A stretch of 7,439 bases of DNA from Mesotoga sp. Its GTDB lineage: Bacteria; Thermotogota; Thermotogae; Petrotogales; Kosmotogaceae. The DNA is taken from positions 1 through 7,439 of the forward strand of contig WOZY01000068.1 in NCBI GenBank assembly GCA_011620045.1. Reading direction: 5' to 3'. The notes beneath the pieces were generated by a model. The model saw nothing but the letters and a program-made list of their open reading frames with translations, had not been told where the DNA came from and ran no database searches. The position numbers and the translations under genes are program-made. Of the stretch, positions 1 through 6,147 are shown piece after piece. Each line of letters starts with the position of its first letter. Within the stretch, counting starts at the first letter, position 1.

Positions 1-699
1 GGTAAGAAGTACCCGGCCGTCGTGGAGATTCACGGAGGACCAAAGACTGCATACGGGGGCGGATATATTCATGAGTTCCAGACTCTAGCCTCCGAAGGGT
101 ATGCAGTTATCTACTGTAATCCGAGGGGAAGCGCCGGTTACGGAACAGACTTCGCCGACATAAGGGGCCATTACGGAGAAAGGGATTTCGAAGACATAAT
201 GGAGATCGTCGAGTACGTCATAAATGAGTACGATTTTGTTGACGAAGAGAGGCTCGGTGTTACTGGGGGCTCATACGGCGGGTTCATGACAAACTGGATT
301 GTAGGACATACGGACGCCTTCAAGGCTGCCGTTTCCCAGAGGTCTATCTCGAGCTGGATTTCCTTCTTCGGCACCACAGATATAGGATACTTCTTTGCCA
401 GCGACCAGACCGGAGGCGATTTCTTCGACAACCTCGACGGTTATCTCAGACAATCCCCTCTCATGTCGGCGCCCAACGTCGTCACTCCGATTCTATTTAT
501 TCACTCACTTGAAGACTACAGATGCTGGGTTCCCGAAGCGATGCAGTTCTTCACGGCGTTAAGGTATCTCGGCAAAGAGGCCAAAATGGTGCTCTTCCCG
601 AAGGAGAATCACGAACTCTCCAGAGGCGGCCTTCCTATACACAGGGAAAAGCGTTTAAGGGCAATACTGGAATGGTTTGATTCCCATCTGAAGATATGA
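1..699 (+). CDS. S9 family (prolyl oligopeptidase/acylaminoacyl-peptidase-like) serine peptidase, C-terminal part, 5' truncated by the window
   Basis: This is the alpha/beta-hydrolase catalytic domain of an S9 serine peptidase, a family that cleaves short peptides or removes blocked N-terminal residues, usually in the cytoplasm. The frame is open from base 1, so the gene begins upstream; the GTG at 22 is internal. Visible landmarks are HGGP (codons from about 31, oxyanion-side strand), the NPRGSAGYG stretch (118-144), and the nucleophile elbow GGSYGGF with Ser at 271-273. The catalytic Asp lies in HSLEDYR (514-516) and the His in ENHELSR (610-612), so the triad is complete. About 232 residues are seen; full S9C enzymes are usually about 600-700, with an N-terminal beta-propeller that would lie outside the window. 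ENHELSR and PRGSxGYG favour the acylaminoacyl-peptidase (S9C) branch over classical prolyl oligopeptidase. The GNAT gene follows after 7 bases and may be cotranscribed. Confidence 0.93.
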   Translation, partial: GKKYPAVVEIHGGPKTAYGGGYIHEFQTLASEGYAVIYCNPRGSAGYGTDFADIRGHYGERDFEDIMEIVEYVINEYDFVDEERLGVTGGSYGGFMTNWIVGHTDAFKAAVSQRSISSWISFFGTTDIGYFFASDQTGGDFFDNLDGYLRQSPLMSAPNVVTPILFIHSLEDYRCWVPEAMQFFTALRYLGKEAKMVLFPKENHELSRGGLPIHREKRLRAILEWFDSHLKI

Positions 700-706
700 G
701 CCGTTG

Positions 707-1738
707 ATGGAAAACAAGAAGGCAGGAAACATCCATGTAAGGTTCGCCACAATCGATGACAACGAAAAGCTCCTCAAGATCGAGCGAGAGTCGGCTCAGG
801 AGGGGAATATTTGGCTAGTGGCCTTCAGAGAGGACTTCTTTGGAAGATTGAAGTACTTCAAAGAGGGTTTCATCATGATTGCCGAAGACGCCTATGACAT
901 CATAGGATGTGTCGGTGTTGGAATCGACAACCTGATCGTCAACGGAGAGACAAAAAAGGGCATATATCTCTTTGGGCTTCGGACGAACCCGAAATACAGG
1001 CTGAAAGTCGCTCGCTGGCTGAAATCGATCATTCAGGAACTGCAGGATCTCCTTGGCCCCACGGATTTCGATTTCGGATACGCCTCTGTTAAGGCCGACA
1101 ATGGTGCCTCGAAGAAGATTCTCGAGCACATGGGTTTCTCCACTACGGCGACACTGGACTTCTACGCCTGCCCGGTGAGGAAGACCTCACAGGAGAAGTC
1201 GGTTTTTGTGGAAAGCGAGGTCAAGCTCGAAACGATATTGGACCTGTACAAACCTCTTGAGAAAGATCATGACTTCCTACTTCAAGGTACGAAGGCCTTC
1301 GAGGTGATGGTTTCAGAGAGGAGATTGAGGTTGTTCAAGACAGAAGGGGCATCCGCGCTGGTTCTCGATACGAGCGGCGAGCAGGACTTCGCAATCACAC
1401 TCCTTCCAAAGGGATTGAGGGCATTCCAGCTTCTTGCTCAGGGAACTCTTTCATCGCTGGTAAGGATCCCGAGAATGAATGAGCAATTGAGATCCTGGGA
1501 CGTTCTTCTCTTCTGCTGGAACGATACCCAAAGCGCCCGAAGGACTGTAAGAAAGATTCACAGATGCGCCTGGGAAGAAGGCATAACGCTGATCAACTTT
1601 TCGAGGGACAGAGACCTTGGGAGTATGAAGGGTGTGGTGGGACCTCTCAGTTTCAGGATCCCTTTTGAGATAATGATCTATGAGAAGAACAGTATAAATA
1701 GAGGAAGCAGACCAATGATTAGAACTCCGACGATATAA
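707..1738 (+). CDS. GNAT-family N-acetyltransferase with an extra C-terminal domain
   Basis: A 343-residue protein whose first ~160 residues look like a GNAT acetyl-CoA-dependent acetyltransferase. The clearest signature is motif B, NGASKKILEHMGF (residues 132-144), preceded by a beta strand (GYASVKA). The acetyl-CoA pyrophosphate loop that normally reads R/Q-x-x-G-x-G/A appears as RLKVAR (98-103), without the glycine, so cofactor binding may be weakened. Residues ~165-343 form a second domain with alternating strands and helices, ending in RIPFEIMIYEKN; it could be a degenerate second GNAT fold, but I do not recognise it. The substrate is unknown. ATG at 707 is chosen; an in-frame TTG lies directly before it at 704. 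No good Shine-Dalgarno site is visible, so translation may be coupled to the peptidase gene ending 7 bases upstream. Two-domain GNAT proteins usually exceed 300 residues, so the length fits. Confidence 0.8.
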   Translation: MENKKAGNIHVRFATIDDNEKLLKIERESAQEGNIWLVAFREDFFGRLKYFKEGFIMIAEDAYDIIGCVGVGIDNLIVNGETKKGIYLFGLRTNPKYRLKVARWLKSIIQELQDLLGPTDFDFGYASVKADNGASKKILEHMGFSTTATLDFYACPVRKTSQEKSVFVESEVKLETILDLYKPLEKDHDFLLQGTKAFEVMVSERRLRLFKTEGASALVLDTSGEQDFAITLLPKGLRAFQLLAQGTLSSLVRIPRMNEQLRSWDVLLFCWNDTQSARRTVRKIHRCAWEEGITLINFSRDRDLGSMKGVVGPLSFRIPFEIMIYEKNSINRGSRPMIRTPTI

Positions 1739-1780
1739 CACTAAAGTTCTCTTTCCTGATGAACAGAATACTGTGTAAAC

Positions 1781-1812
1781 AAAAAAGCCGGGTCAAAAGG
1801 AGTAGACCCGGC
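1781..1812 (-). terminator. Rho-independent terminator of the cupin gene
   Basis: Arms GCCGGGTC (1787-1794) and GACCCGGC (1805-1812) form a perfect 8-bp GC-rich stem with a 10-base loop. Read on the minus strand, the stem is followed at once by six T (1781-1786), and it begins 8 bases after the cupin stop codon. On the minus-strand RNA the stem can extend three more pairs through a G-U. On the plus strand it is followed only by CTTAATAT, so it would terminate the convergent GNAT transcript poorly, although the hairpin might still protect that 3' end. Confidence 0.9.
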
Positions 1813-1820
1813 CTTAATAT

Positions 1821-2138
1821 CTATGGATGCGGCGCCTTCACTACCAGAACCCGCATCGTCTCCTCTCCGGTGTTTATTATTCCGTGCGGGATCATTTTCG
1901 GACTGTCTATGATGTCGTCTTTCGTTACCTCGTACTTCTCTTCGCCGATCGTGATTATTCCCTTTCCGGCTAGAACCAGAATGAATACATCTACCGGAGT
2001 CTTGTGCTCGGCTAACTCGTTTCCCCTTTCAATATCTATGACTACTGCCTGCGCAGACTCTTTGTCGTAGATAATCCGACCCTTGAGACCGGACTTGTCA
2101 AGCGTGACTTTCCCTTTTTCTATTGAGCTTTTCAGCAT
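1821..2138 (-). CDS. Small single-domain cupin protein
   Basis: A 105-residue protein with one conserved beta-barrel cupin domain and no signal peptide or membrane segment. Cupin motif 1 spans about G39-G60, with His45 as the likely metal ligand, but the usual second histidine of HxH is Thr47 and the usual glutamate is missing. Motif 2 is IPHGIIN (residues 83-89), giving His85. Only two of the usual four metal ligands are therefore evident, so it may bind metal weakly, or act as a ligand-binding or sensor barrel rather than an enzyme. Small cupins of this kind have varied roles, and no substrate can be assigned. The ATG start at 2138-2136 is supported by GAGGTGAT five bases upstream. The gene lies 76 bases downstream of the DUF389 gene on the same strand and ends at a strong terminator. 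A palindrome in its leader suggests its own regulation. Confidence 0.88.
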   Translation of the reverse strand: MLKSSIEKGKVTLDKSGLKGRIIYDKESAQAVVIDIERGNELAEHKTPVDVFILVLAGKGIITIGEEKYEVTKDDIIDSPKMIPHGIINTGEETMRVLVVKAPHP

Positions 2139-2143
2139 TCTTC

Positions 2144-2151
2144 ATCACCTC
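2144..2151 (-). promoter_or_regulatory. Shine-Dalgarno site of the cupin gene
   Basis: On the minus strand the sequence is GAGGTGAT, an eight-base match to the 16S rRNA anti-Shine-Dalgarno core, five bases before the ATG. It fixes the cupin start. Confidence 0.8.
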
Positions 2152-2173
2152 GCTTTTGATCTAGTATCATCTT

Positions 2174-2188
2174 AGCCGAAATTTGGCT
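2174..2188. repeat. Imperfect 15-bp dyad in the cupin leader
   Basis: AGCCGAA and TTTGGCT are inverted around a central A with one mismatched pair (G-T). The dyad lies 36 bases upstream of the cupin start and eight bases from the larger palindrome, so it could be a second protein-binding half of the same control region. It may equally be chance. Confidence 0.35.
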
Positions 2189-2195
2189 TCTGAGC

Positions 2196-2211
2196 GGTAA
2201 CATATGTTACC
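2196..2211. promoter_or_regulatory. Perfect 16-bp palindrome, candidate operator
   Basis: GGTAACATATGTTACC is identical to its own reverse complement over all 16 bases. It lies between the DUF389 stop (three bases away) and the cupin start (57 bases upstream of it). There is no T-run on either strand, so it is not a terminator. Its size and symmetry suit a homodimeric helix-turn-helix repressor of MarR, TetR or GntR type; that role is inferred. No clear -35/-10 pair was found beside it, so the cupin could also be read from the upstream gene. Confidence 0.5.
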
Positions 2212-2214
2212 CTC

Positions 2215-3231
2215 TTACAGCGCCTTGCTCAGGAACAAGGACAGCGCCAGTAATCCAAGAACGACCAGCCAACCTATTATAGTGACCCTGACAGCTTTTC
2301 CCGCCTTGTTTGCCTCCCACCATGAGCGCGGTTCTATACCTTGAAGTCTGAATGTGATGATTGAAGCAAGGTTTATGCAGACTATGTTTACAAAGAAAAG
2401 GAGTATTGCCCCGGAAAAGCCGGCTACATTACCGATACCCAGCAGCATTCCGGCAGTAGCCAACGGTGGCATCAGTGAAACGGCTACCATGACTCCGATA
2501 AGAGATGTTGAGACGCCGGAAGTAATTGAGAGAGCTGCTGCTGTCCCTGACGAAAAGGCAAGTACAATGTCACCGATGTTTGCCACGGTTCGGCTGGTAA
2601 TCTCGTGGGTGCTGTAGTCGAGATTCAGAAATAGCCCGAAGGCGAAAGCAAAAGCGAAGCCAAGTCCTATACGAATGAGGTTCGTCCTCACTGACTTCGC
2701 AAGCAGGGAGAAGTCGCCGAGAGTCGTTGCAAAAGACTGTGCGACATTTGGCCCGAGCATTGGAGCGATAACCATCGCCCCGATTATTATTGCCGGACTG
2801 TCCCTAAGAAGCCCAATCGTTGCGACAATGGTCGAGAGAATAATCATTGTTATGTCAACTGCGTCGTTAGAGATCATTTCCGAGATGTCGTGGTACAGTT
2901 CTTCTCTGCTTATCCGCTTGAAGATTCCCCTCTCAGGCTTTTTCTCTTGTTCCTGTTCCTTCTCTTCTTCCTTTTCTTTCTCTTTTGCTCTGGGAAGGGA
3001 TGCTTCCACCTGAAATAGTATCGCTCTGAACGAATCGTTCTGGCCGAAACGCTGTTCAAGTGAGTCCAGGATCTTTTCACTGTTCTCGGCAAGAGCCAGT
3101 ATCTTCGTTTGCCAAAGCGTTTCAGATGTCTTGATCGTCCAGTACCCGATCATTGATTTCTCTTCCAGCATTTCCTCCAGATCTTTTTCGGGGTCGGAAC
3201 CTGAGAATACTTCGATAAGTCTTTCGGCCAT
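2215..3231 (-). CDS. DUF389 / TIGR00341 family integral membrane protein
   Basis: A 338-residue protein of the DUF389 family, membrane proteins of unknown function found across bacteria and archaea. Residues 1-80 form a soluble ferredoxin-like-looking domain typical of the N-terminus of this family. Residues 81-102 are a highly charged Lys/Glu/Gln linker (2926-2991). From ~124 to 335 there are about seven hydrophobic segments. The family signatures are clear: GAMVIAPMLGP (151-161) in the second segment, and SLIGVMVAVSLMPPLA (243-258), where the tandem prolines probably break a helix. The start is ATG at 3231-3229, with GGTGAT three bases upstream. It is followed by the cupin gene on the same strand and is divergent from the DMT transporter gene across 104 bases. 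Transport or channel activity is plausible from the architecture but not shown for this family as far as I know. Confidence 0.92.
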   Translation of the reverse strand: MAERLIEVFSGSDPEKDLEEMLEEKSMIGYWTIKTSETLWQTKILALAENSEKILDSLEQRFGQNDSFRAILFQVEASLPRAKEKEKEEEKEQEQEKKPERGIFKRISREELYHDISEMISNDAVDITMIILSTIVATIGLLRDSPAIIIGAMVIAPMLGPNVAQSFATTLGDFSLLAKSVRTNLIRIGLGFAFAFAFGLFLNLDYSTHEITSRTVANIGDIVLAFSSGTAAALSITSGVSTSLIGVMVAVSLMPPLATAGMLLGIGNVAGFSGAILLFFVNIVCINLASIITFRLQGIEPRSWWEANKAGKAVRVTIIGWLVVLGLLALSLFLSKAL

Positions 3232-3234
3232 CTA

Positions 3235-3240
3235 ATCACC
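3235..3240 (-). promoter_or_regulatory. Shine-Dalgarno site of the DUF389 gene
   Basis: GGTGAT on the minus strand matches the 3' part of the consensus AGGAGGTGAT and lies three bases before the ATG, which puts the effective spacing in the usual range. Confidence 0.6.
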
Positions 3241-3257
3241 ATCCCATAGATAGACTG

Positions 3258-3290
3258 TGGCATAATTGTTCTGCTCGCTAAGAATATATT
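3258..3290 (+). promoter_or_regulatory. Possible promoter region for the DMT-amidase-flippase operon
   Basis: Two candidate -10 elements are visible. One is an extended -10, TG-G-CATAAT (3258-3266), matching TGnTATAAT at all but one position. The other is TATATT (3285-3290), a 5-of-6 match. Neither has a good -35 at 16-18 bp. The region lies between divergent genes, so a promoter must lie somewhere here for at least one of them. No good minus-strand pair for the DUF389 gene was found. Confidence 0.35.
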
Positions 3291-3323
3291 ACACCTGCAA
3301 ATAAGAAGAGAAGGAATAGGATC

Positions 3324-3331
3324 AGGGAGGT
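3324..3331 (+). promoter_or_regulatory. Shine-Dalgarno site setting a GTG start for the DMT transporter
   Basis: AGGGAGGT ends four bases before the GTG at 3336, good spacing for initiation. This supports GTG 3336 over later internal starts. Confidence 0.75.
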
Positions 3332-3335
3332 CGGA

Positions 3336-4229
3336 GTGGTCTATCTTTTGCTGGCGATACTTTCCAGTTCCTCTATAGCAATGATTTTCAAGGTGACCGA
3401 GGTGAGAAGTTACAACAGGCTTGCAGTTGCCATGTTCAATTACCTGAGCGCGTTTTTCACGGCGCTCATTATGTTAGCGGTTGAAAGACCGGACGTAGGT
3501 CCTGGGGGAGGATCTCCGGCCGAAGTAATAGTGAAGGGACAACGTCTTTTCAGCCTCACCAGCAGCATAGTGTGGGGCTTGTCTTTGGGCATTGTCTCGG
3601 GCCTGTTCTTCTTCCTTTCCTTCATCTTTTATCAGAAGAGCGTCAGGGAAAGCGGGGCAAGCCTTTCCGGAGCCTTCGGAAAGCTTGGGATCCTTATACC
3701 TATGCTTCTTTCTTTGCTAGTCTGGAAGGAGTATCCGGAAACACTGCAATGGGTTGGGATCGGTCTTGCAGTCTTTTCGATCGTGCTCGTCAACAACCCA
3801 ATCGGGTCTGGGAGGAGAAACTTCAAACCCGCTCTCATTCTGTTGTTTATTACCGGTGGACTGGCCGAATTCATGAACAAGTTGTTCCAGAACTACACCG
3901 TCAGCGGATACAAGAATGTCTTTCTCTTCAGCGTCTTTGCAAGCGCTTTCGCGATAAGCGCTGTCTTTCTGAAGAGGTCGGGGAAATCTTTCCATAAGGG
4001 GGAAGTACTCGTGGGGTTGATCGTGGGACTACCCAACCTCTTCTCTTCCTTCTTTCTCATAATGGCCCTAGAAGAAATGAAGGGAACCGTGGTTTTCCCC
4101 GTTTACAGCGCGGGAAGCGTTGTGATGATCAGTCTTGGAAGTCTGTTCTTCTTCGGTGAAAAGCTCAAGAAGCTCGAGATGATTTCCCTGGGCATGGCGC
4201 TGGTCTCCCTGATTATAATAAACATTTGA
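3336..4229 (+). CDS. DMT superfamily (EamA-like) transporter
   Basis: A 297-residue, strongly hydrophobic protein with about ten predicted transmembrane helices in two repeats, the layout of EamA-type drug/metabolite transporters of the inner membrane. The first repeat ends with VWKEYPETLQWVGIGLAVF (129-147). The second ends with the corresponding FGEKLKKLEMISLGMALV stretch (273-290); a glutamate after the penultimate helix of each repeat is a hallmark of EamA domains. A soluble loop rich in Gly and Pro (residues ~50-70) follows helix 2. Family members export amino acids, nucleosides or other metabolites, but the substrate cannot be read from sequence. It starts with GTG at 3336, supported by AGGGAGGT. 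The amidase gene follows after 67 bases with no terminator between, so it is probably the first gene of a three-gene operon. Confidence 0.88.
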   Translation: MVYLLLAILSSSSIAMIFKVTEVRSYNRLAVAMFNYLSAFFTALIMLAVERPDVGPGGGSPAEVIVKGQRLFSLTSSIVWGLSLGIVSGLFFFLSFIFYQKSVRESGASLSGAFGKLGILIPMLLSLLVWKEYPETLQWVGIGLAVFSIVLVNNPIGSGRRNFKPALILLFITGGLAEFMNKLFQNYTVSGYKNVFLFSVFASAFAISAVFLKRSGKSFHKGEVLVGLIVGLPNLFSSFFLIMALEEMKGTVVFPVYSAGSVVMISLGSLFFFGEKLKKLEMISLGMALVSLIIINI

Positions 4230-4261
4230 TATCTCTTTGGATTAAAACAAGGTCGAGTTAG

Positions 4262-4274
4262 TATTGAGACAATA
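4262..4274. repeat. Short inverted repeat upstream of the amidase
   Basis: TATTG-AGA-CAATA has perfect 5-bp arms about a 3-base centre, 22 bases before the proposed amidase start. It is too short and AT-rich to be a terminator. It could be a minor operator or chance. Confidence 0.25.
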
Positions 4275-4283
4275 TCAGTCAAT

Positions 4284-4290
4284 GGAGGTG
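4284..4290 (+). promoter_or_regulatory. Shine-Dalgarno site deciding the amidase start
   Basis: GGAGGTG lies six bases before GTG 4297. Upstream in-frame candidates (TTG 4264, ATG 4282) either lack such a site or overlap it, so the start is placed at 4297. Confidence 0.75.
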
Positions 4291-4296
4291 CGTCCC

Positions 4297-5172
4297 GTGT
4301 TACACAGAATTGGAAGAGACAGAGTAGTGTACGATATGTCACCTGAACACAAGCCCGTTCTGGAAGTGAGCCCGGGTGATACCGTAATAGTGGAGACGGA
4401 GGATTGTTTCTGCCACAGGATCGTTTCAGAGTCTCAGACCGTAGGAGAAGACTTCGATTTCACTCATGTCAATCCTGCTACAGGCCCCGTATCGGTCAGA
4501 GGAGCCCTGCCCGGGGATACTCTAGTCGTCAGTATCGAAAACATAGAGCTGGACGAACAGGGAGTCGTCGAGACCTGCCCCGAATGGGGACCTGTAACCA
4601 AAGTATCGCAGAGTTGTGTCACGGAGATAGCAAAGATTCACGGCAACTACGTGTCCTTCATGGGGGAGCGAATAGAAGTTAGGCCTATGATAGGCGTAAT
4701 TGGTAATGCTCCGGCAGACAAATCGATTCCCTGTACGACTCCGGGGAAGCATGGAGGAAACCTGGACACGAAAAACATCATGGCGGGTTCAAGAGTCTAT
4801 CTTCCGGTATTCATTAAGGGAGGCAATCTCTCCCTTGGAGATGTTCACGCCAGAATGGGAGACGGGGAAGTCGGGGGTACCGGTATCGAGATAAGAGCTA
4901 AAGTGAAGCTTACTGTAGATATAGATAAAATGCCCTTGGACAGTCCCACGGTCGAAAACGAGGAGGCCTTCTATCTTCTCTTCAGTGCGAAGACACTGGA
5001 AGAAGCAAGCCATGGAGCAGTTAAGAGAGCGATTCAATTCATTGCCGACTGGAAGTCTATTCCCGAAGAGAAGGCTTACATGCTTACAAGTATTGCCTGT
5101 GATTTGATGATAAGTCAAGTAGTGAATCCTCTCGTAACCGTAAGGGTAAGAGTTCCGAAAGAGATTCTCTAG
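4297..5172 (+). CDS. Acetamidase/formamidase family amide hydrolase
   Basis: A 291-residue cytoplasmic protein of the FmdA/AmdA family, which hydrolyses short-chain amides such as formamide or acetamide to the acid and ammonia. Family landmarks run in order: the N-terminal HKPVLEVSPGDTV (18-30), NPATGPVSVRGALPGDTL (59-76), TPGKHGGNLDT (148-158), and the most diagnostic, GDVHARMGDGEVGGTGIE (181-198), with His184 and Glu191 probably in the metal/active site. The length is close to that of bacterial single-domain members. The substrate may not be acetamide itself, since many homologues are untested. I place the start at GTG 4297 because of the GGAGGTG site; a longer form from TTG 4264 would add 11 residues that look unlike the family. 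It follows the DMT gene by 67 bases, and its TAG stop shares its last base with the flippase GTG start, implying coupled translation. Confidence 0.92.
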   Translation: MLHRIGRDRVVYDMSPEHKPVLEVSPGDTVIVETEDCFCHRIVSESQTVGEDFDFTHVNPATGPVSVRGALPGDTLVVSIENIELDEQGVVETCPEWGPVTKVSQSCVTEIAKIHGNYVSFMGERIEVRPMIGVIGNAPADKSIPCTTPGKHGGNLDTKNIMAGSRVYLPVFIKGGNLSLGDVHARMGDGEVGGTGIEIRAKVKLTVDIDKMPLDSPTVENEEAFYLLFSAKTLEEASHGAVKRAIQFIADWKSIPEEKAYMLTSIACDLMISQVVNPLVTVRVRVPKEIL

Positions 5173-6122
5173 TGGGCAGTTTTGGGAAGGAACTGCTGTC
5201 TTTGAGAAGGCTTTTACCATTTCTGGGGATCGCATTATTCAGTGTTTCGATTTACGTTCTTGTTCGAGAGTTGGGTCGCTACACAATCAGCGATATTGCA
5301 TCGAAAGTTGGGGAGGTGCCTGCTTCAAGGTTTGTCTTGGCTATCTTCCTGACCTTTCTTACTTATCTTAACCTCACCTTCTACGACCTGATCGCCTCCA
5401 GAAGAGCAGGAGCAAAATTGAAACCCAGCTCGACTGCTCTTGCCTCGTTCGTTGGATACACTTTCAGTAAGAATATTGGTTTCTCGGTCCTCTCCGGTAC
5501 AAGTGTGCGATTCAGGCTGTATGGAAAAGCTGGAGTCGGGGGAGGAAAAATTCTCGCCATAATCATCCTCAACTATCTGACTTTCTGGCTTGGTTTCTTA
5601 GCTCTTTCAGGCATCCTGTTCACTCTTTGGCCGCCCGTTCTTCAGAGTGCAGTCAGGGTTCCTTTTGGATCGCTTAAGGCTATAGGAATAGCCTCTGCCG
5701 GGATCTATGTTCTCTATATGGGAGTGGTTAGCTTCAGAAAGCGTCCGTTCAGAATAAGGGGAAAGAGCTTCACTCTTCCGGGGAGGTCGTTTACGCTTGT
5801 TCAGACCGGCATATCCATTCTCGACTGGCTGCTTTCCGCAGGAGTGCTTTTCATGCTCCTGCCCCCGGGAATCGGTTATCTTGAGGTTCTGGGCGTATTC
5901 CTGCTGTCACAGTTTGCAGGTCTTTCAAGCCAGGTCCCCGGAGGGCTGGGTGTCTTTGAAGCACTTACTATTGTCATTCTATCACCGACTCTACAGGCGG
6001 ATACAATAGTGGCCGCTCTCATACTCTTTAGAATGATATTCTACCTTGGGCCTTTCCTTATTTCGTTGATTTTGTTTGGAGTAAATGAATTTCTCTTCAG
6101 AAGTTCCAGAAATTCCGATTAA
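5172..6122 (+). CDS. MprF-like flippase-domain membrane protein (lysylphosphatidylglycerol synthase TM / UPF0104 family)
   Basis: A 316-residue protein with about eight transmembrane helices, matching the flippase half of MprF and related UPF0104/YbhN proteins. MprF adds amino acids to phosphatidylglycerol with its C-terminal soluble domain and flips the lipid with this membrane domain. Here only the membrane part exists: the protein ends soon after the last helix (~residue 305). Signatures are YD at 71-72, GYTFSKNIGFSVLSGTSVRFRLYG (95-118 region), and the diagnostic SQVPGGLGVFE (253-263). The best guess is lipid or lipid-linked substrate translocation in the cytoplasmic membrane; the cargo is unknown. 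The start is GTG 5172, overlapping the amidase stop by one base (TAGTG). No strong Shine-Dalgarno is seen, so reinitiation is likely; an alternative start is TTG 5202, after AAGGAA. It is the last gene of the run and converges with the ElbB-like gene. Confidence 0.9.
   Translation: MGSFGKELLSLRRLLPFLGIALFSVSIYVLVRELGRYTISDIASKVGEVPASRFVLAIFLTFLTYLNLTFYDLIASRRAGAKLKPSSTALASFVGYTFSKNIGFSVLSGTSVRFRLYGKAGVGGGKILAIIILNYLTFWLGFLALSGILFTLWPPVLQSAVRVPFGSLKAIGIASAGIYVLYMGVVSFRKRPFRIRGKSFTLPGRSFTLVQTGISILDWLLSAGVLFMLLPPGIGYLEVLGVFLLSQFAGLSSQVPGGLGVFEALTIVILSPTLQADTIVAALILFRMIFYLGPFLISLILFGVNEFLFRSSRNSD
6087..6115. repeat. 8-bp inverted repeat at the end of the flippase gene
   Basis: GAATTTCT (6087-6094) and AGAAATTC (6108-6115) are perfect inverted arms around a 13-base loop, which itself contains a small CTT/AAG stem. 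It lies inside the last codons of the flippase gene and 33-61 bases past the ElbB-like stop on the minus strand. Neither strand has a T-run after it, so it is not a standard terminator, but it could stabilise either 3' end in this convergent region. Confidence 0.35.
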
Positions 6123-6147
6123 GAGAACTGCATTGTACTTTCCGCTA

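Noticed and set aside
1759..2070. A 103-codon plus-strand open frame opposite the cupin gene
   Set aside because: It runs through the terminator hairpin and lacks a ribosome site; the cupin on the other strand has motifs, a ribosome site and a terminator.
2926..2991. Low-complexity stretch in the DUF389 gene considered as a sequencing artefact or repeat element
   Set aside because: The frame is kept, codons vary (AAG/AAA, GAA/GAG), and it separates two recognisable domains, so it is a real charged linker.
3572..3997. A 141-codon open frame on the plus strand inside the DMT transporter gene
   Set aside because: It is a shifted frame of a gene with clear EamA features; its translation is rich in Arg, Gln and Ser with no recognisable domain, and no ribosome site suits it.
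4264..4296. Longer amidase form starting at TTG 4264 or ATG 4282
   Set aside because: GGAGGTG at 4284-4290 would lie inside the coding region of the longer form, while it is ideally spaced for GTG 4297, and the extra residues do not resemble the family N-terminus.
4789..5235. A 148-codon open frame on the minus strand across the amidase and flippase junction
   Set aside because: It is antisense to two well-supported genes, has no family motif, and spans their coupled stop/start; a shadow frame.
6087..6115. Inverted repeat considered as an intrinsic terminator
   Set aside because: The stem is AT-rich, the loop is long and no T-run follows on either strand.
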